Source of the DNA: Cheiracanthium punctorium | Lineage: Eukaryota; Arthropoda; Arachnida; Araneae; Cheiracanthiidae | DNA length: 64,000 nucleotides | Assembly (NCBI GenBank): GCA_038373885.1 | Contig: JAWZYV010006201.1 | Span: 62,001 to 126,000 of the forward strand | Direction: 5' to 3' | In this document: positions 1 to 10,334 of the stretch, one piece after another | How positions within the stretch are numbered: position 1 is the first letter of the stretch | How the letters are laid out: each line of letters opens with the position of its first letter | Position numbers and translations under genes: made by a program | Notes under the pieces: generated by a model | Told to the model about the DNA's origin: nothing | Seen by the model: only the letters and a program-made list of their open reading frames with translations | The model's database searches: none

Positions 1-79
1 GCCCCTGGATAGTGAATATGATATATAGCTGAAGTATGAAAGTTAAAGGTTGTGGCTTATTTGCCCCGCTATCTATCTA

Positions 80-190
80 AAGGTCTAGAATGTTTGTTGG
101 TTTTCTCCAGATGAATACGCGTTTGCACCCTTTAAAAAGTATTCCGCTTAAGGCGCCCTCTCCTAAGCAAATACCAGTCGTATAGGTTTG
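80..190 (+). repeat. SINE fragment (3' body part)
   Basis: This stretch resembles the body of the tRNA-derived SINE that is better preserved at 43274-43513: a GGTTTTCTCCAGATG block, a GAATACGCGTT block and a downstream CT-rich block occur in the same order. The tRNA-like head is missing, so only a 5'-truncated fragment remains. Identification is by comparison within the window only. Confidence 0.55.
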
Positions 191-199
191 CCTTAAACT

Positions 200-363
200 C
201 AGTGGAGTAGCCAAGGGGGGGGGATCACAACCCCCCCCTGAGGAATTTTTTGCCGTACAAAATGTGTATTCTTCACTCCCTTATCACACACTATACATAT
301 ATGTGAGTTGCAGTAGTCGTAACTCCCCCCTCCCCCCCCATGAAAAATCTGGCTACGCCAATG
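200..363. mobile_element. hAT-like MITE, CAGTGGCGTAGCC family
   Basis: The ends are CAGTGGAGTAGCC and its near-complement GGCTACGCCAATG. The flanks carry cttaaact (192-199) and cttaaaact (364-372), an imperfect 8-bp target duplication as left by hAT transposases. The interior has G-rich and C-rich runs just inside the ends and a middle block (tattcttcactcccttatca) shared with copies at 5067, 22690 and 32390. No coding capacity, so it would depend on a transposase supplied in trans. Confidence 0.75.
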
Positions 364-959
364 CTTAAAACTCAATAATTTTAGTATTCTCCCATCATTT
401 GAAGTTTGCAGTTGCGCAAATTTGGAAATCTTGTCAAAAGTGGATTCTCAAAAAACACTTTGTAAAAAATGCATTCTATTAACGTTAGAACAAAAAATAG
501 AAAAAAATATTTATAAAACCAAGTTATATCCCTCTACTCCCTGTGTTGTGGTCCTTGTCCTAACAACAAACAACTTAAACAAATAATAAAATGAAACGAT
601 CAATTTATTAAATGAATTGTATAAGTAATTGCTAATTGCATTAGTAAATACGACTTTATTTAATTGCGTTCAAAGAAAGAACACGTTTCGTTCAAATCTA
701 GAAGGCACAGTTCGACATGACTGTGTGTATCCGCGGACGCTTTCACCTTTCAAAAAGAAAATTCTCCCGCCCTGCTGTTATTCTTAGAACTCCAGGAACT
801 GGATGACCTTCGCATTCTTGACCTATCGTTTCGAACAATAAAAGGGAATACCTATGTATTAATGCGGTTAATTTCCGTGTTTATAATAATAGATCAAAAT
901 TGTGGATTCGAAAAATATAAGTTTCTTGTATATTATAATTATTTGAAACAATAATTCAC
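364..959. other. AT-rich intergenic DNA, no gene seen
   Basis: No exon-like ORF, RNA gene or clear element boundary was found. The sequence is AT-rich single-copy-looking DNA with short homopolymers. Confidence 0.5.
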
Positions 960-985
960 ATGTGTTCAAACATCGTAATATATAT

Positions 986-1035
986 ATATGCATGTGTGTA
1001 TGTATATGTATGTATGTATGTATGTATGTATGCAT
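986..1035. repeat. TATG/TA microsatellite
   Basis: A run of TA dinucleotides followed by repeated TATG units (gtatgtatgtatgtatgtat). Simple sequence repeat; the ORFs across it are low-complexity artefacts. Confidence 0.9.
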
Positions 1036-1076
1036 GTCTATATTATGTACAATGTTTAAATAAAAATGGTGGGGGG

Positions 1077-1243
1077 TATGTTTTTCTCCATTTGGCGTTT
1101 TTTCCGTTCGCGTTTTTTCCATTTGGCGTTTTTTCCGTTCGCGTTTTTTCCATTTGGCGTTTTTTCCGTTCGCGTTTTTTCCGGTTGGCGTTTTTTCCGT
1201 TCGCGTTTTTACCGTTCGCGTTTTTTCCGTTCGCGTTTTTTCC
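1077..1243. repeat. GGCGTTTTTTCC minisatellite, array 1
   Basis: About eleven tandem units of roughly 15 bp built on GGCGTTTTTTCC. GGCG-type and CGCG-type units alternate, giving a higher-order period near 30 bp. The array ends at ttttttcctacattc, the same junction seen at the end of the array at 5527-5669. Because 15 is a multiple of three and the unit has no stop codon, several frames stay open on both strands; I do not read these as genes. Related arrays lie at 2045-2203 (opposite orientation), 5527-5669 and 30005-30055 (degenerate). Confidence 0.92.
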
Positions 1244-1546
1244 TACATTCGATCTAATAGGCCTTCAGCTTCAGTCCTCTCCAAAAGGCATTGCTTAGAG
1301 GGAAAATTTCTCTTTTTTGTATACTTCGCTTAGGTCAATCGATCGTTTTCTTATGTAAATTAGCCCCTCCTCAAAAATTGCTACTGCTTTATGTCAGGTT
1401 ACTCAATCTGTGCTCCGCGGAGCACAGAATGTTCCTCGTGAAGGTAACAAGTGCTCCGTGAAAAGAAAAATCTTGTGACTATAGCCTCCATTGCTAGTCT
1501 CAAATTTTCAGGAAGTGCTCCACTTCAGTGCTCTAGGCTATTTTAA

Positions 1547-1960
1547 GGGCAACCGTTGCCATCGCTCGACTTAAATACCAGCAAGATGGCTGACGAGGCA
1601 CAGCCAGCTGTCGTCAAAAAAAGGCTCTCGAGATCTGTGGCACGCGATGAACGTTTCGATCGTCCGCCATCTTGCTGGTAGTTAAGTCGAGCGATGGCAA
1701 CGGCTGCCCTTTTTTCAGCATTGGGCAATCTATCCAGCTGTTGTCGCATTCTTCCATTTTTCAGCAGGTGTTAGTGCTGTTAAAAAGAATCGTGACAATT
1801 TTTTTTAACGGGAAATGACGTGCTAAATAGTAAAGGATTCTCGTGGAGCTGTGTCACCCGCAACAATTTTTATAGAAATCAAATCTATTCTTCGTGACTG
1901 GCACCAGTCAAAACGTCAGAGTTTGGTGTTCCCAGAGCGGGAACACTGCGCGTTAAAGGG
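1547..1960 (-). mobile_element. piggyBac-like palindromic MITE, internally deleted copy
   Basis: Reverse-orientation copy of the TTAA-flanked family that is complete at 34339-34839 and 58589-59106. The right end reads cgcgttaaaggg followed by TTAA (1961-1964). The left end follows a TTAA at 1543-1546 but lacks the outermost TIR. The interior keeps the family palindrome: the block with ccatcgctcgacttaa at 1558-1575 is inverted at about 1680-1705. TTAA target duplication and CCC-starting ends are piggyBac hallmarks; the family assignment is inference. Confidence 0.8.
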
Positions 1961-2044
1961 TTAATTAGCTCCTCCTAAAATTTTTTTCGTATCCGCCACC
2001 GTGCCTCCATAAAAAAAAGGCCAACTCTCCCTTTTTTTGTAGCG

Positions 2045-2203
2045 GTGAGCGGAAAAAACGCCGCTGGAAAAAACGCCGCCGGAAAAAACGCCACCGGAAA
2101 AAACGCCGCCGGAAAAAACGCCACATGGAAAAAACGCCACCCGGAAAAAACGCCGCCGGAAAAAACGCCACCCGGAAAAAACGCCGCCGGAAAAAACGCT
2201 ACT
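2045..2203. repeat. GGAAAAAACGCC minisatellite, array 2
   Basis: About ten units of 15 bp (GGAAAAAACGCCGCC with single-base variants), the reverse complement of arrays 1 and 3. Units are more homogeneous than in array 1. Long ORFs run through it on both strands; their products are simple Lys/Asn/Ala or Phe/Arg/Pro repeats and are not supported as proteins. Confidence 0.92.
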
Positions 2204-2271
2204 TTTAATAGTAATCTACTTTTAATAGTTTTATGATGTAACACAGTCTTTATATGCTAATCGACGCGGCA

Positions 2272-2740
2272 AGGAGCGTAGCCAGAAAATTTTTTCGGGG
2301 GATGTATGAGATATAATTTGTATGATAACTAATTCTTACTGACGCTAGAAGGGGGGGGCTTTGAACTAGATTGGCTTGGGACACCGAATTTCGGGGGTTG
2401 TATGAGATATAATTTTGTATTGATAAACTTAATTTCTTACTGACGACTTAGGAAAGGGGGGGGGGGGGCTTTGGAACCTAGAATTGGCTTGGGGACACCG
2501 AAATTTTTTCGGGGGGTTGTATGAGATATAATTTTGTATTGATAAACTTAATTTCTTACTGACGACGTTGGAAAGGAGGGGGGCTTTGGGGCTCGAGCCC
2601 CCCCCCCCATAGCTTTGTAGGATGATAGAAAATAATCATATATCGGTGTCTTTTTCAGTCTCCAGAATCTATAAAAACATACTAACCCCCCTCCCCCAAA
2701 CCCCCAAATCTACTGAATTGCTACACGCTACTGCGCCCCT
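2272..2740. mobile_element. hAT-like MITE with internal tandem triplication
   Basis: The left end AGGAGCGTAGCCAG resembles the CAGTGGCGTAGCCAG family. Inside are three successive copies of a roughly 100-120 bp unit (starts near 2296, 2391 and 2512) that share a gtatgagatataattttgta core, a ttactgacga block and a G-run followed by CTTTGG. The right end is unclear: a gctactgcgcccct end near 2725-2740 is plausible. No target duplication found. Confidence 0.5.
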
Positions 2741-2759
2741 ATCGGATTGAGGGGAGACC

Positions 2760-4020
2760 TAGGCTGAGATATGGCTTATTATTACTGGTTTTCTTTTTAT
2801 AAGGGCAAGAATTTATTCTGATTCATGGTAATTTATCTTGTTAGCTCTTGGTTTTTAAATAAGAAATTTTAGAATAAGGAACATTTATAAGTATATATAT
2901 TTTATATAAATATTTTTATTTTTGAAAATATTCAATTTAAACATTGGTACTCTTATTTTAAAGATGCCTTTTTAAAAACTAAATTATGGTATTAATAAGT
3001 CAAAAACAATTTTTAAAAAATCTTCTTTAAATTAAATGTTAGTGTAATTGTAATGTTTTTAAATAAATTTTTAAATGCTAAAAAAAAAGCATCACTTTTT
3101 AAAGTAAACTGGTTTAAAATCATTTAAAACTCATATCTTAAAATGTAAAATATTAGTTATATATAACTGTGATTTAAATTAATAGTTAATTAGTTTTGTT
3201 AAAATTAGTTGGAAAAGTTTCAATAATACTTTCTAACTTTTGTAACTTTAGTTTTTAAACATTAATTTGATCAGAAATAGAGCCTTTGCTAAAGAACCTG
3301 ACTGAGAATCAAAGACGACCTTGTAAGTGAACGCGTCCGTTAAATATGTAGGGCCGTCTATCCTTTTGCTGGGTTGTGAGCATTCAAAACTGCATTATTT
3401 TGTTAAAACATGATCGATTCCGGTTCTTGTACTACAAAACAAACATACAAAATTTGCAAATCAAATTATTAATTTATAAGTTTTTTTATCTAAATAATTG
3501 ATTTACTTATTTATTGTATTATTTTCAAGACAAAGTACATATTCATTTAAAGATGGAGAACAATTCTTTGTAGTGTGACTGGATGTCGACACCCGTACTC
3601 ATTTTTAGGGTATACTGGTTTTTTTTTTTTTTTTTTTTTTTTTAAGTGTCAAACTCAGAGCCTGACAAAATCGAGGGCAGACGGGGCAGCTACCTTGGGT
3701 CCCCAGTGAAAGGAGAACACAAAATGAAAACGCCCCTGTCATAAGTAATGTAACATTTTTCAGGAGAGGCTACTTAAAAGAAAAAAAGTTAAAAGTGATT
3801 ATTACTAAAATAAATTATTAATTATATCAATTATAATCAATCTTTGATTGCTATTGAATTATTTTCTTCCGAATTCTTTGATAACAATTTTTAAGTGAAT
3901 AAAATTGAATAATATATTAAATTTTAACACATTTTAAGTACTGATTTGAGCATTCTAAGATTTTGCTTACAGAAATTTAGTGAATTCTTTTTCATACTGC
4001 AGCATTTCTTTCCAGAGTTT
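2760..4020. other. AT-rich DNA with a long poly-T run, no gene seen
   Basis: No supported coding region. A T-homopolymer runs at about 3619-3643. The rest is AT-rich and lacks recognisable element ends. Confidence 0.5.
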
Positions 4021-4034
4021 ATATTACTTTGGTA

Positions 4035-4090
4035 CAGGGGCGTAGCCACGGGGGGGGGGGGTTAGGGGGGTCATCAACTCGTTCCCCCCT
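4035..4090. mobile_element. hAT-like MITE, one terminus only
   Basis: A CAGGGGCGTAGCCACGG end is followed by a G-run, as in the 32390-32561 copy. No partner terminus was found downstream, so this is a solo end or a truncated copy. Confidence 0.5.
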
Positions 4091-4714
4091 CAAATTTGAA
4101 CTCGTTTCAACTGAAATTTGTCTCAACTCAAATTTGAACTCGTTTAAAAATTTAAATTCTAAATCACATCCAATAAACTATTACCTTTTTAAAAGTTATT
4201 TAATGTTTCTTCCTATGAATAAAAATCAGATAGTTATTTTCTGGAAAATAAAAAGGAATACAAGTGATACACTTTTTTACAAATAAAATAATTGGTATAT
4301 TAATAACTTGTACAAATATTTATAAATTGCGTAGTCATTTTATAAATGAATTTTCAATTTATCTACACGAGAATGCTTTTCAAAGATTTATCGCTTTTTT
4401 GCCCTTTTTCTTTTGGGATTTTCGGAGTTTAAACATAGCCATAAGTAGTTGTGACATGATTCCAAAAAAAGAAGGGAAAAAAAAAAAAAAAAAGAAAGAA
4501 AAAAGCCTCTGCGAGATCCTCTACCTCCGCTTTGTTCTTTTTTGACCCCCAGGACATGTATATCTTACCTCTTTGTCTAATGGTCAAAACATTAGGGGTC
4601 GAATGCTATTTTTGGAATTCTCCTTTGACCTTGAACAAGTGTTCTCACTCTTCTGCAAAAGCGGAATTTTCGTTTAACCTTGAACAAGTGGTTTTGTTTG
4701 ACGGATTATTGCAA

Positions 4715-4837
4715 GTTTGTCGAGGGGGGGGCGGTTAGTTAGAAGATTGACATATACATCCAATAGGATCTTGTACATTAATTTCTTTCTTCTCGGGGGG
4801 GCGGTCGCCCCCTCCGCCCCCCTTTAATCCGCCCTTG
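4715..4837. mobile_element. hAT-like MITE fragment, related to 7465-7622
   Basis: It shares a gattgacatatacatcca block, a ctcggggggg block and the right terminus ttaatccgcccttg with the complete element at 7465-7622. The left terminus is missing, so this is a truncated copy. Confidence 0.65.
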
Positions 4838-5066
4838 GTGGCGGTTGAGGAGGGAGGGGGTAATTCTTCAGTAAGAAAAGTCACTTCAGTAAGAAAAGTC
4901 AAAATTCATTTGATATGCCAAAAAAAACCCATTTAAGCATGAAAAAAATAAACCCTTATCCCCCACCCCCACCCACACACGCACACCTATGTGTTAATTA
5001 AAATCCCTATTTAACAAGGATTTTATTTCTTTGAAATCTTAACACTTGTATGTCATCAGCGTACCT

Positions 5067-5247
5067 TAGTGGCGTAGCCAGGAATTTTTCATGGGGGGGG
5101 GGGCGTTACGACTACTGCAACTCACATATATGCATATTTGCTGTGAGAAGGGAGTGAAGAATATACATTTTGTATTGCAAAAAATTCATCATGTGGGGGG
5201 GGGGGTGGTATGACCCCCCTGTCCCCCCCCCCTTGGCTACACTACTG
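5067..5247. mobile_element. hAT-like MITE, CAGTGGCGTAGCCAG family
   Basis: The left end TAGTGGCGTAGCCAGG and right end TTGGCTACACTACTG are inverted repeats. The element is flanked by a perfect 8-bp duplication, gcgtacct (5059-5066 and 5248-5255). The interior contains ctactgcaactcacatat and gagtgaagaatatacatttt blocks shared, in the same or opposite orientation, with other copies. Non-coding. Confidence 0.85.
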
Positions 5248-5526
5248 GCGTACCTGAATGGTTTTTTTGGGGGTCATACTATTTTTTTTTTGTTGTTGTT
5301 AGCGGAAACCGAAATCTTTCTAGGAAAGTCTATCCCCCTCCCCCCTTCCTTAACGCCTACCAAATTATACACAAATTGAATTATTCAATTAGACATGTGT
5401 CTTCCCCCATTTCTGGAAATCAAAGTACATTAAACCTCATAATTCAACTTCATACCTCCCCTTTTCTGCAAAAGAAAAGAAATTTTTTCAAGTATTTAAA
5501 TAAATTATTACACAAATATCTTTTTA

Positions 5527-5669
5527 GGTGGCGTTTTTTCCGGCGGCGTTTTATCCGGCGGCGTTTTTTCCAGGTGGCGTTTTTTCCGGCGGCGTCTTTT
5601 CCAGGTGGCGTTTTTTCCGGCGGCGTTTTTTCCGGTGGCGTTTTTTCCGGCGGCGTTTTTTCCTACATT
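5527..5669. repeat. GGCGTTTTTTCC minisatellite, array 3
   Basis: About nine units of 15-17 bp, GGCGTTTTTTCCGGC with occasional AGGT variants, in the same orientation as array 1. It starts at a tttttaggtggcg junction and ends at ttttttcctacattc. Confidence 0.92.
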
Positions 5670-5698
5670 CTTTTGTAGCATGGGCATATAGTCTAGCT

Positions 5699-5965
5699 CA
5701 GTGGTCCCCAACCTCCGGTCCACGGACCGATACCGCTACCGGTCCATGGATCAAATCAGGGCCATCGTGATTCTACCGGACCTGCTTCTGCACTCCGAAA
5801 GAGCCCTACGGACGTTTCCTCATTGGTTAGATCCGGCCGTTAGATGAAGTATCTGAGTGCTGGAACCAATGAGTGAGCATGCGTAGGCCTGTTTGGATGA
5901 CTCATCGGAGTGCAAAAGCAGGCCCGGTAGAATCACGTTGGCCCCCGATCAAATGGTACCGGGCC
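5699..5965. mobile_element. hAT-like palindromic MITE (CAGTGGTCCCCAACC end)
   Basis: The terminus CAGTGGTCCCCAACC matches a widespread hAT-type end. Inside, about 5763-5850 and 5880-5950 are inverted copies around a short centre: gattctaccgg pairs with ccggtagaatc, and gcttctgcactccga with tcggagtgcaaaagc. The right terminus cannot be placed because another element inserted at about 6011. Confidence 0.6.
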
Positions 5966-6209
5966 GATTTCCATTTTATTTACTGTCGTGTACTTCTCTC
6001 GGGTTTAGACTTAGAGGTGGGGAAAACCGTTATTTTCAAAGAACAGTTGTTCACCGTTACCGTTCTTTTTTAGAGAACAGTTCTTTTTCCTGTTCTTTTG
6101 AGAACAGGTTCTTTGATTTATGATAGCTTTATTATGACTATTTTATTCAATTTAAAAATGAAAATATACGTCTTTTTAACATGTACTATACTTTAGTACA
6201 ATTGTAAAA

Positions 6210-6598
6210 CCCGCAGTGGTCTGGGCACTAAACTCCGTTGCCATAAGAACACGAAAAGTGAAGCAGCATCCAGATTGGCCAGTGCTTGGGAGGGTCAACT
6301 TCCTCTCGGCTCGACTGCTGTGGGACCGTGTGCCCAAATGGGAGCTGGTGCACGTAAAATCCGCCGTGGCTTCAATGTCCTCCAAATTGTTAAACGATAC
6401 CTCTGGGGGGTGCCGATTTCAGGGGATGGGTTCCTCCTCTGGAATTGGTTCAAAATTAGGGGACCCCAAGCTGAGTCGGAGTTCCTCCCACTGGGGCTCA
6501 TTAAAATGGAAGCAGCCCCTTCCGCCCATCGCCTGCTTATTTGAGGGATCTGGCACAGCCCCGCGGGTTGCCAGAGGGCATTAGCAACAACAACAACA
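6210..6598 (+). repeat. SINE-like element with CAACAA tail
   Basis: A relatively GC-rich block ends in gcaacaacaacaacaatt, a CAA-type tail like that of the SINE at 43274-43513. The interior does not obviously match that SINE, so this is a different family or module. ORFs of up to about 120 codons cross it on both strands but lack any recognisable domain and are treated as incidental. Confidence 0.5.
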
Positions 6599-6692
6599 AT
6601 TGTAAAATGTTCAAAAAAAACTTTGCAGCCAGCATTCTGGCTTTCTTCAATCAAGTATGTTAACAGTAATTTTTTGTAAAAATATTTTAATG

Positions 6693-6832
6693 GCAGCTGT
6701 CGTCAAAAAAAGGGTCTCTAGATCTGTGACACGCGATGAACGTTTCGATCGTCCGCCCTCTTGCTAGTAGTTAAGTCGAGCGATGGCAACGGCCGCCCTT
6801 TTTTCAGCATTGGGAAATGGTTGCGTCTTAAA
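6693..6832 (-). mobile_element. piggyBac-like palindromic MITE fragment
   Basis: It matches the right arm of the palindrome in the TTAA family: cagctgtcgtc, gggtctctagatctgtg, gatgaacgtttcgatcgtcc and ttttttcagcattggg occur in family order. The left half and outer TTAA end are gone. Confidence 0.75.
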
Positions 6833-7144
6833 AGGTAAAAAAGTACATGCTCCAGCTTAAAAATTAAAGACTCCGTTTAAAAAGCTGTAAGTATCAGGCT
6901 CCAGATTAAAAATAATACGCATGTATAAATATGTCGATTGCTTCGACTACGATTTAAGAAAATGAATACGACTTTGGCATATAAAATTACATGGCTTCCG
7001 ACCAGGGCCATACCTAGAAAATAAAATTTTCAGGATATATCCCCCACACCCAATTTCTGTCTAATTTAGCAAGATTAATTTTTTTTTTTATTACTGCACA
7101 AACATTTCGTTCATTTATACATCACTGCATTTCATACCCCTCAC

Positions 7145-7350
7145 CATGGGCGCCGGCAGAATATTTCCCAGGGGGGGCAAAGACTACTCAAGGGGGGGGG
7201 ACAAAGACTACTCAAGGGGGGGGGCAAAGTCTACTTCAACGCATAGTTACCATGTTGGAAAGAGCAAAAAAGCAAAGGATAACACTGCATACAAAAATCC
7301 AGGGGAGGGGGCATTGCCCCCCCCCTTGCCCTATGCTGCCGGCGCCCATG
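7145..7350. mobile_element. Small hAT-like MITE (CATGGGCGCCGGCAG ends)
   Basis: Perfect 15-bp inverted ends CATGGGCGCCGGCAG / CTGCCGGCGCCCATG are bracketed by a perfect 8-bp duplication cccctcac (7137-7144 and 7351-7358). Two direct repeats of caaagactactcaaggggg lie inside. It is nested in an older CTGGCTACG-type MITE that ends near 7396. Confidence 0.85.
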
Positions 7351-7464
7351 CCCCTCACCATCCCCACACAGAAAAAAATTTCTGGCTACGTCCCTGTATA
7401 AATACACCATGTACATATAATGTAATAAGTTCGGGGGAGCGGCGTCCGAACTCATAGGACCCCC

Positions 7465-7622
7465 CAGTGGCGGATTAATGCATTTTTGTCGGGGGGGGGC
7501 GGTAAGTTAGAGGATTGACATATACATCCATTTTTTGGAAGAAAAAATAGGATCTTTTACATTAATTTCTTTTTTCTCGGGGGGGCGGTCGCCCCCTCCG
7601 CCCCCCCTTTAATCCGCCCTTG
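7465..7622. mobile_element. Small hAT-like MITE (CAGTGGCGGATTAA ends)
   Basis: The ends CAGTGGCGGATTAA and TTTAATCCGCCCTTG are inverted repeats, with G-run and C-run subterminal tracts. Both flanks are C-rich, so the target duplication cannot be delimited. The partial copy at 4715-4837 confirms it as a repeat family. Confidence 0.75.
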
Positions 7623-8764
7623 CCCCCCCCCCGTCTAAGTACGGCCTTGCTTCTGACTCCAAGTCTACAACTTTGACCCTAGCTCAGAACTTAATTGAAG
7701 CAAAAGAACAGGGAACAGATTTAATGAAAGAACACCTTTCACCGAAGAACAGTTCTTTTAACCTGTTCAGCAAAAGAACGCCTTTTACCACGTTCCCGCT
7801 CTTAGCTCTCCGTTCCGAAAAAGAACTCCAGCTCAGGAAAAGAACGCTGAACTAGGTGTTCCCATTCACTGCTCTGAGAACTCCTCGAGTCGTGATCAAA
7901 GAACGTGTTCTTTTTCAGCCAATAGGAGAGGCTGCTCCGGAACAGGTTCTTTTTCAGCCAATAAGAGATGGCTAAGAGCGTATGAAGCGAAGGCGCGTTT
8001 TATATGGAGATAGTGTAATGCTTATATTATTGTTTGACGTTGATAAAATATTTTTTTTCGATTTGTTTGTGTTTCAGACTATCATTTTCTTTATTATTAA
8101 ATTTTTTACTTTGATTCAAATTGAGTAGTTTGGCTGGAATAATAAAAATTGACGAATTGTAATCCTGTGAGTGCATTTCGTACTGAACATATAAGAAAGC
8201 ACCTTATTCTTTGCCCGGGTCCACTTTAAAATTATGGTAGGTTGGGTTAAAAGTTCTATCCCCCCCCCCCCCAGATAATCATCTTCGTTATCATTATTTC
8301 TCAAAATAACGAAGATTCCACAATTAGAATTTGATAAAGCTAAAATTGTGAACTTCTGTCCCCACCATCAGATACGTAGAATATGTGGGGGAGGGGGGGG
8401 TCTGCCCCCCCAGAATTTAAATTTTTCTTAGCAAAAAAATATTAATCGTGCCTTTCAATGAGAAATTTCACCTTTAAGGCATTTTCCAAAATTTCTCTTT
8501 TCAACACGCTTGCCTACCATAAAATTTTGAAGCGTCGGACCTTAATGAACTGAGAACATGTTTTTGCCGTGATCACTGAACAGGGTGTTCCCGTTCTTTC
8601 TTGAGAACAGGTTCAAAAGAACAGGGTGTTCATTCTTTCCCCATCTCTAGTTTAGACTTTATCGGGTTTGTGCTAATTTATATTTTTGCAACAGAATTCA
8701 TCTTTAATTTAGTTTATACATATGAAATATTTCAAGATTATAAATTAAAATTGTAAACATTTAA

Positions 8765-9171
8765 CCCTTTAACGCGCAGTGTGTTCGCGCTCTGGGAAAA
8801 CCAAACGCTGACGTTTTGACTCTTGCCAGTCACGAAGAATAGATCTGATTTCTATAAAAATAGTTGCGGGTGACATAACTCCACGAGAATCCTTTATTTT
8901 TTAGCACGTCATTTTACTTAAAAGAATGGTAACGATTATTTTTAACAGCACTGACATCTGCTGAAAAATGGAAGACTGCGAGAAAAGCTGGATAATTGCC
9001 CAATGCTGAAAAAAGGGCATCGCTCGACTTAACTACCAGCGAGATGGCGGATGATCGACACGTTCATCGCGTGCCACAGATCAAGAGACCCTTTTTTGAC
9101 ACAGCCAGCTGCGTCAAAAAAGGGTCTCTTGATCTGTGGCACGCGATGAACATTTCGATCGTCAGATTGCT
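8765..9171 (+). mobile_element. piggyBac-like palindromic MITE, 3'-truncated
   Basis: It starts right after TTAA (8761-8764) with CCCTTTAACGCGCAG and continues through the family landmarks: cgaagaatagatctgattt, ccacgagaatccttta, gctgaaaaatggaaga and the first palindrome arm. The second arm stops near 9171 and the terminal right TIR is absent. Confidence 0.8.
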
Positions 9172-9233
9172 AGAATGGTTCCAAGCCCTTACCTGCCCTA
9201 GCTTTCCCGTATGTTCGTCCATATGTTTATAGA

Positions 9234-9703
9234 CAGTAGCGTAGCCAAGAATTTTTTTTTTGGGGGGGGGGAGGCTGAAACCTCAAAATCTAAAATGCAA
9301 TATAACTTAGAAAAAGTCGCTATCACTATAACCTATTTTTGTTTGAAGGGGAGGGGGAGAGGAGAATGCCCCTTTTTAATTTTTCTAGAAGTATTCTCAT
9401 ATTAAAAAAAAAAAAAAATTGGATAAAAGAACGAAAAAATTTTTTTAAAAAACATCATAAATCGAGTTAATTTTTGCAGCTTGAAAACCATACATTAGAA
9501 ATTGTTTTTTTTTTTTTTTTTTTTTTGACATTTAGCTATAGCTGAATCTCAAATTTCTCAAGGGGAACTTTCAAATGTGCCATGGTATATCGAGGCAATC
9601 TTTAAAATTTATCCACGAATGCGTAATTTTCTGGATACTCTACGCTTACTTACTTCGGGGGTGGCTACAGCCCCATCAGCCCCCCCTCTTGGTTACGCCC
9701 CTG
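9234..9703. mobile_element. hAT-like element, 470 bp (CAGTAGCGTAGCCAAG ends)
   Basis: The ends CAGTAGCGTAGCCAAG and CTTGGTTACGCCCCTG are inverted. A perfect 8-bp duplication tttataga flanks it (9226-9233 and 9704-9711). It is the longest of the small members here and may be closer to the parental internal-deletion form. It contains two long A/T homopolymers and no recognised ORF. Confidence 0.85.
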
Positions 9704-9825
9704 TTTATAGAGCTGACATGCAAACATTCATAGAACACGATTTGCAAAGAGAGCAACAGGATTTATTTTTAATCTCTATCGGAAATTGATTTGTTGAAAA
9801 ATTCTGCAAAAGTCGTACTTTGGCC

Positions 9826-9905
9826 CCCACCATGGCCGAGTGGATAAAACACTGGACATAGTAGACGGCTGAGTTGTGAAGATCCAGCTTTCGGGGCTAC
9901 CGCGT
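9826..9905 (+). repeat. tRNA-derived SINE head fragment
   Basis: The tract tggccgagtggataaaac resembles the 5' half of a tRNA with an A-box-like stretch, followed by a degenerate B-box region. No clean cloverleaf can be drawn, so it is a tRNA-derived SINE head rather than a functional tRNA gene. Confidence 0.5.
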
Positions 9906-9955
9906 GGCCACGTAGATATAGCTTTCTCATTGAAGGGGGGGGGGGGTCTTTTTAA

Positions 9956-10330
9956 CACTTTGAGGCGCAACCCTTTCCCAATGCTGAAAAAAGGGCAGCC
10001 GTTGCCATCGCTCGACTTAACTACCAGCAAGATGGCGGAAGATCGAAACGTTCATCGCGTTTCGATCTTCCGCCATCCGCCTTTTTTCAGCATTGGGCAA
10101 TCTATCCAACTGTTCTCGCAATCTTCCATTTTTCAGCAGATGTCAGTGCTGTTAAAAATAATCGTGACCATTTTTTTACGGAAAATGACGCGCTAAAAAG
10201 TAAAGGATTCTCGTGGAGCTATGTCACCCGCAACTATTTTTATATAAATCAAATCTATTCTTTGTGACTGGCAACAGTCAAAACGTCAGAGTTTGATGTT
10301 CCCAGAGCGGGAACACTGCGCGTTAAAGGG
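9956..10330 (-). mobile_element. piggyBac-like palindromic MITE
   Basis: Flanked by TTAA on both sides (9952-9955 and 10331-10334). The right end is cgcgttaaaggg; the left end has the paired TIR form ctttgaggcgcaaccc. The hairpin is shortened because the arms meet near 10063. Its right-hand TTAA is the very site where the duplicated intron segment begins. Confidence 0.85.
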
Positions 10331-10334
10331 TTAA

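Larger units (their letters stand above)
6011..8649. mobile_element. hAT-like composite element (TAGAGGTGGGGA ends)
   Basis: The ends TTAGAGGTGGGGAAA and TTCCCCATCTCTA are inverted, and gtttagac occurs on both sides (6003-6010 and 8650-8657), an 8-bp target duplication. Both subterminal zones are full of short self-complementary repeats built on AAGAAC/GTTCTT (6035-6115, 7690-7960 and 8575-8640). The middle carries later insertions: a SINE (6210-6598), a palindromic MITE fragment (6693-6832) and two small hAT MITEs. No transposase reading frame was recognised, so it is non-autonomous or decayed. Confidence 0.75.

Noticed and set aside
960..1298. ORFs of 60-112 codons across the GGCGTTTTTTCC arrays (also at 1965-2244 and 5376-5770)
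   Set aside because: They are open only because a 15-bp unit without stops is repeated; both strands and several frames are open and the products are simple repeats.
6216..6654. Overlapping ORFs of about 90-122 codons on both strands
   Set aside because: They lie in a GC-richer SINE-like element with a CAA tail; no domain and no preference for one frame.
9826..9905. tRNA gene
   Set aside because: Only an A-box-like stretch resembles a tRNA; no acceptor or anticodon stems can be drawn. SINE head instead. The same holds for 43274 and 61500.
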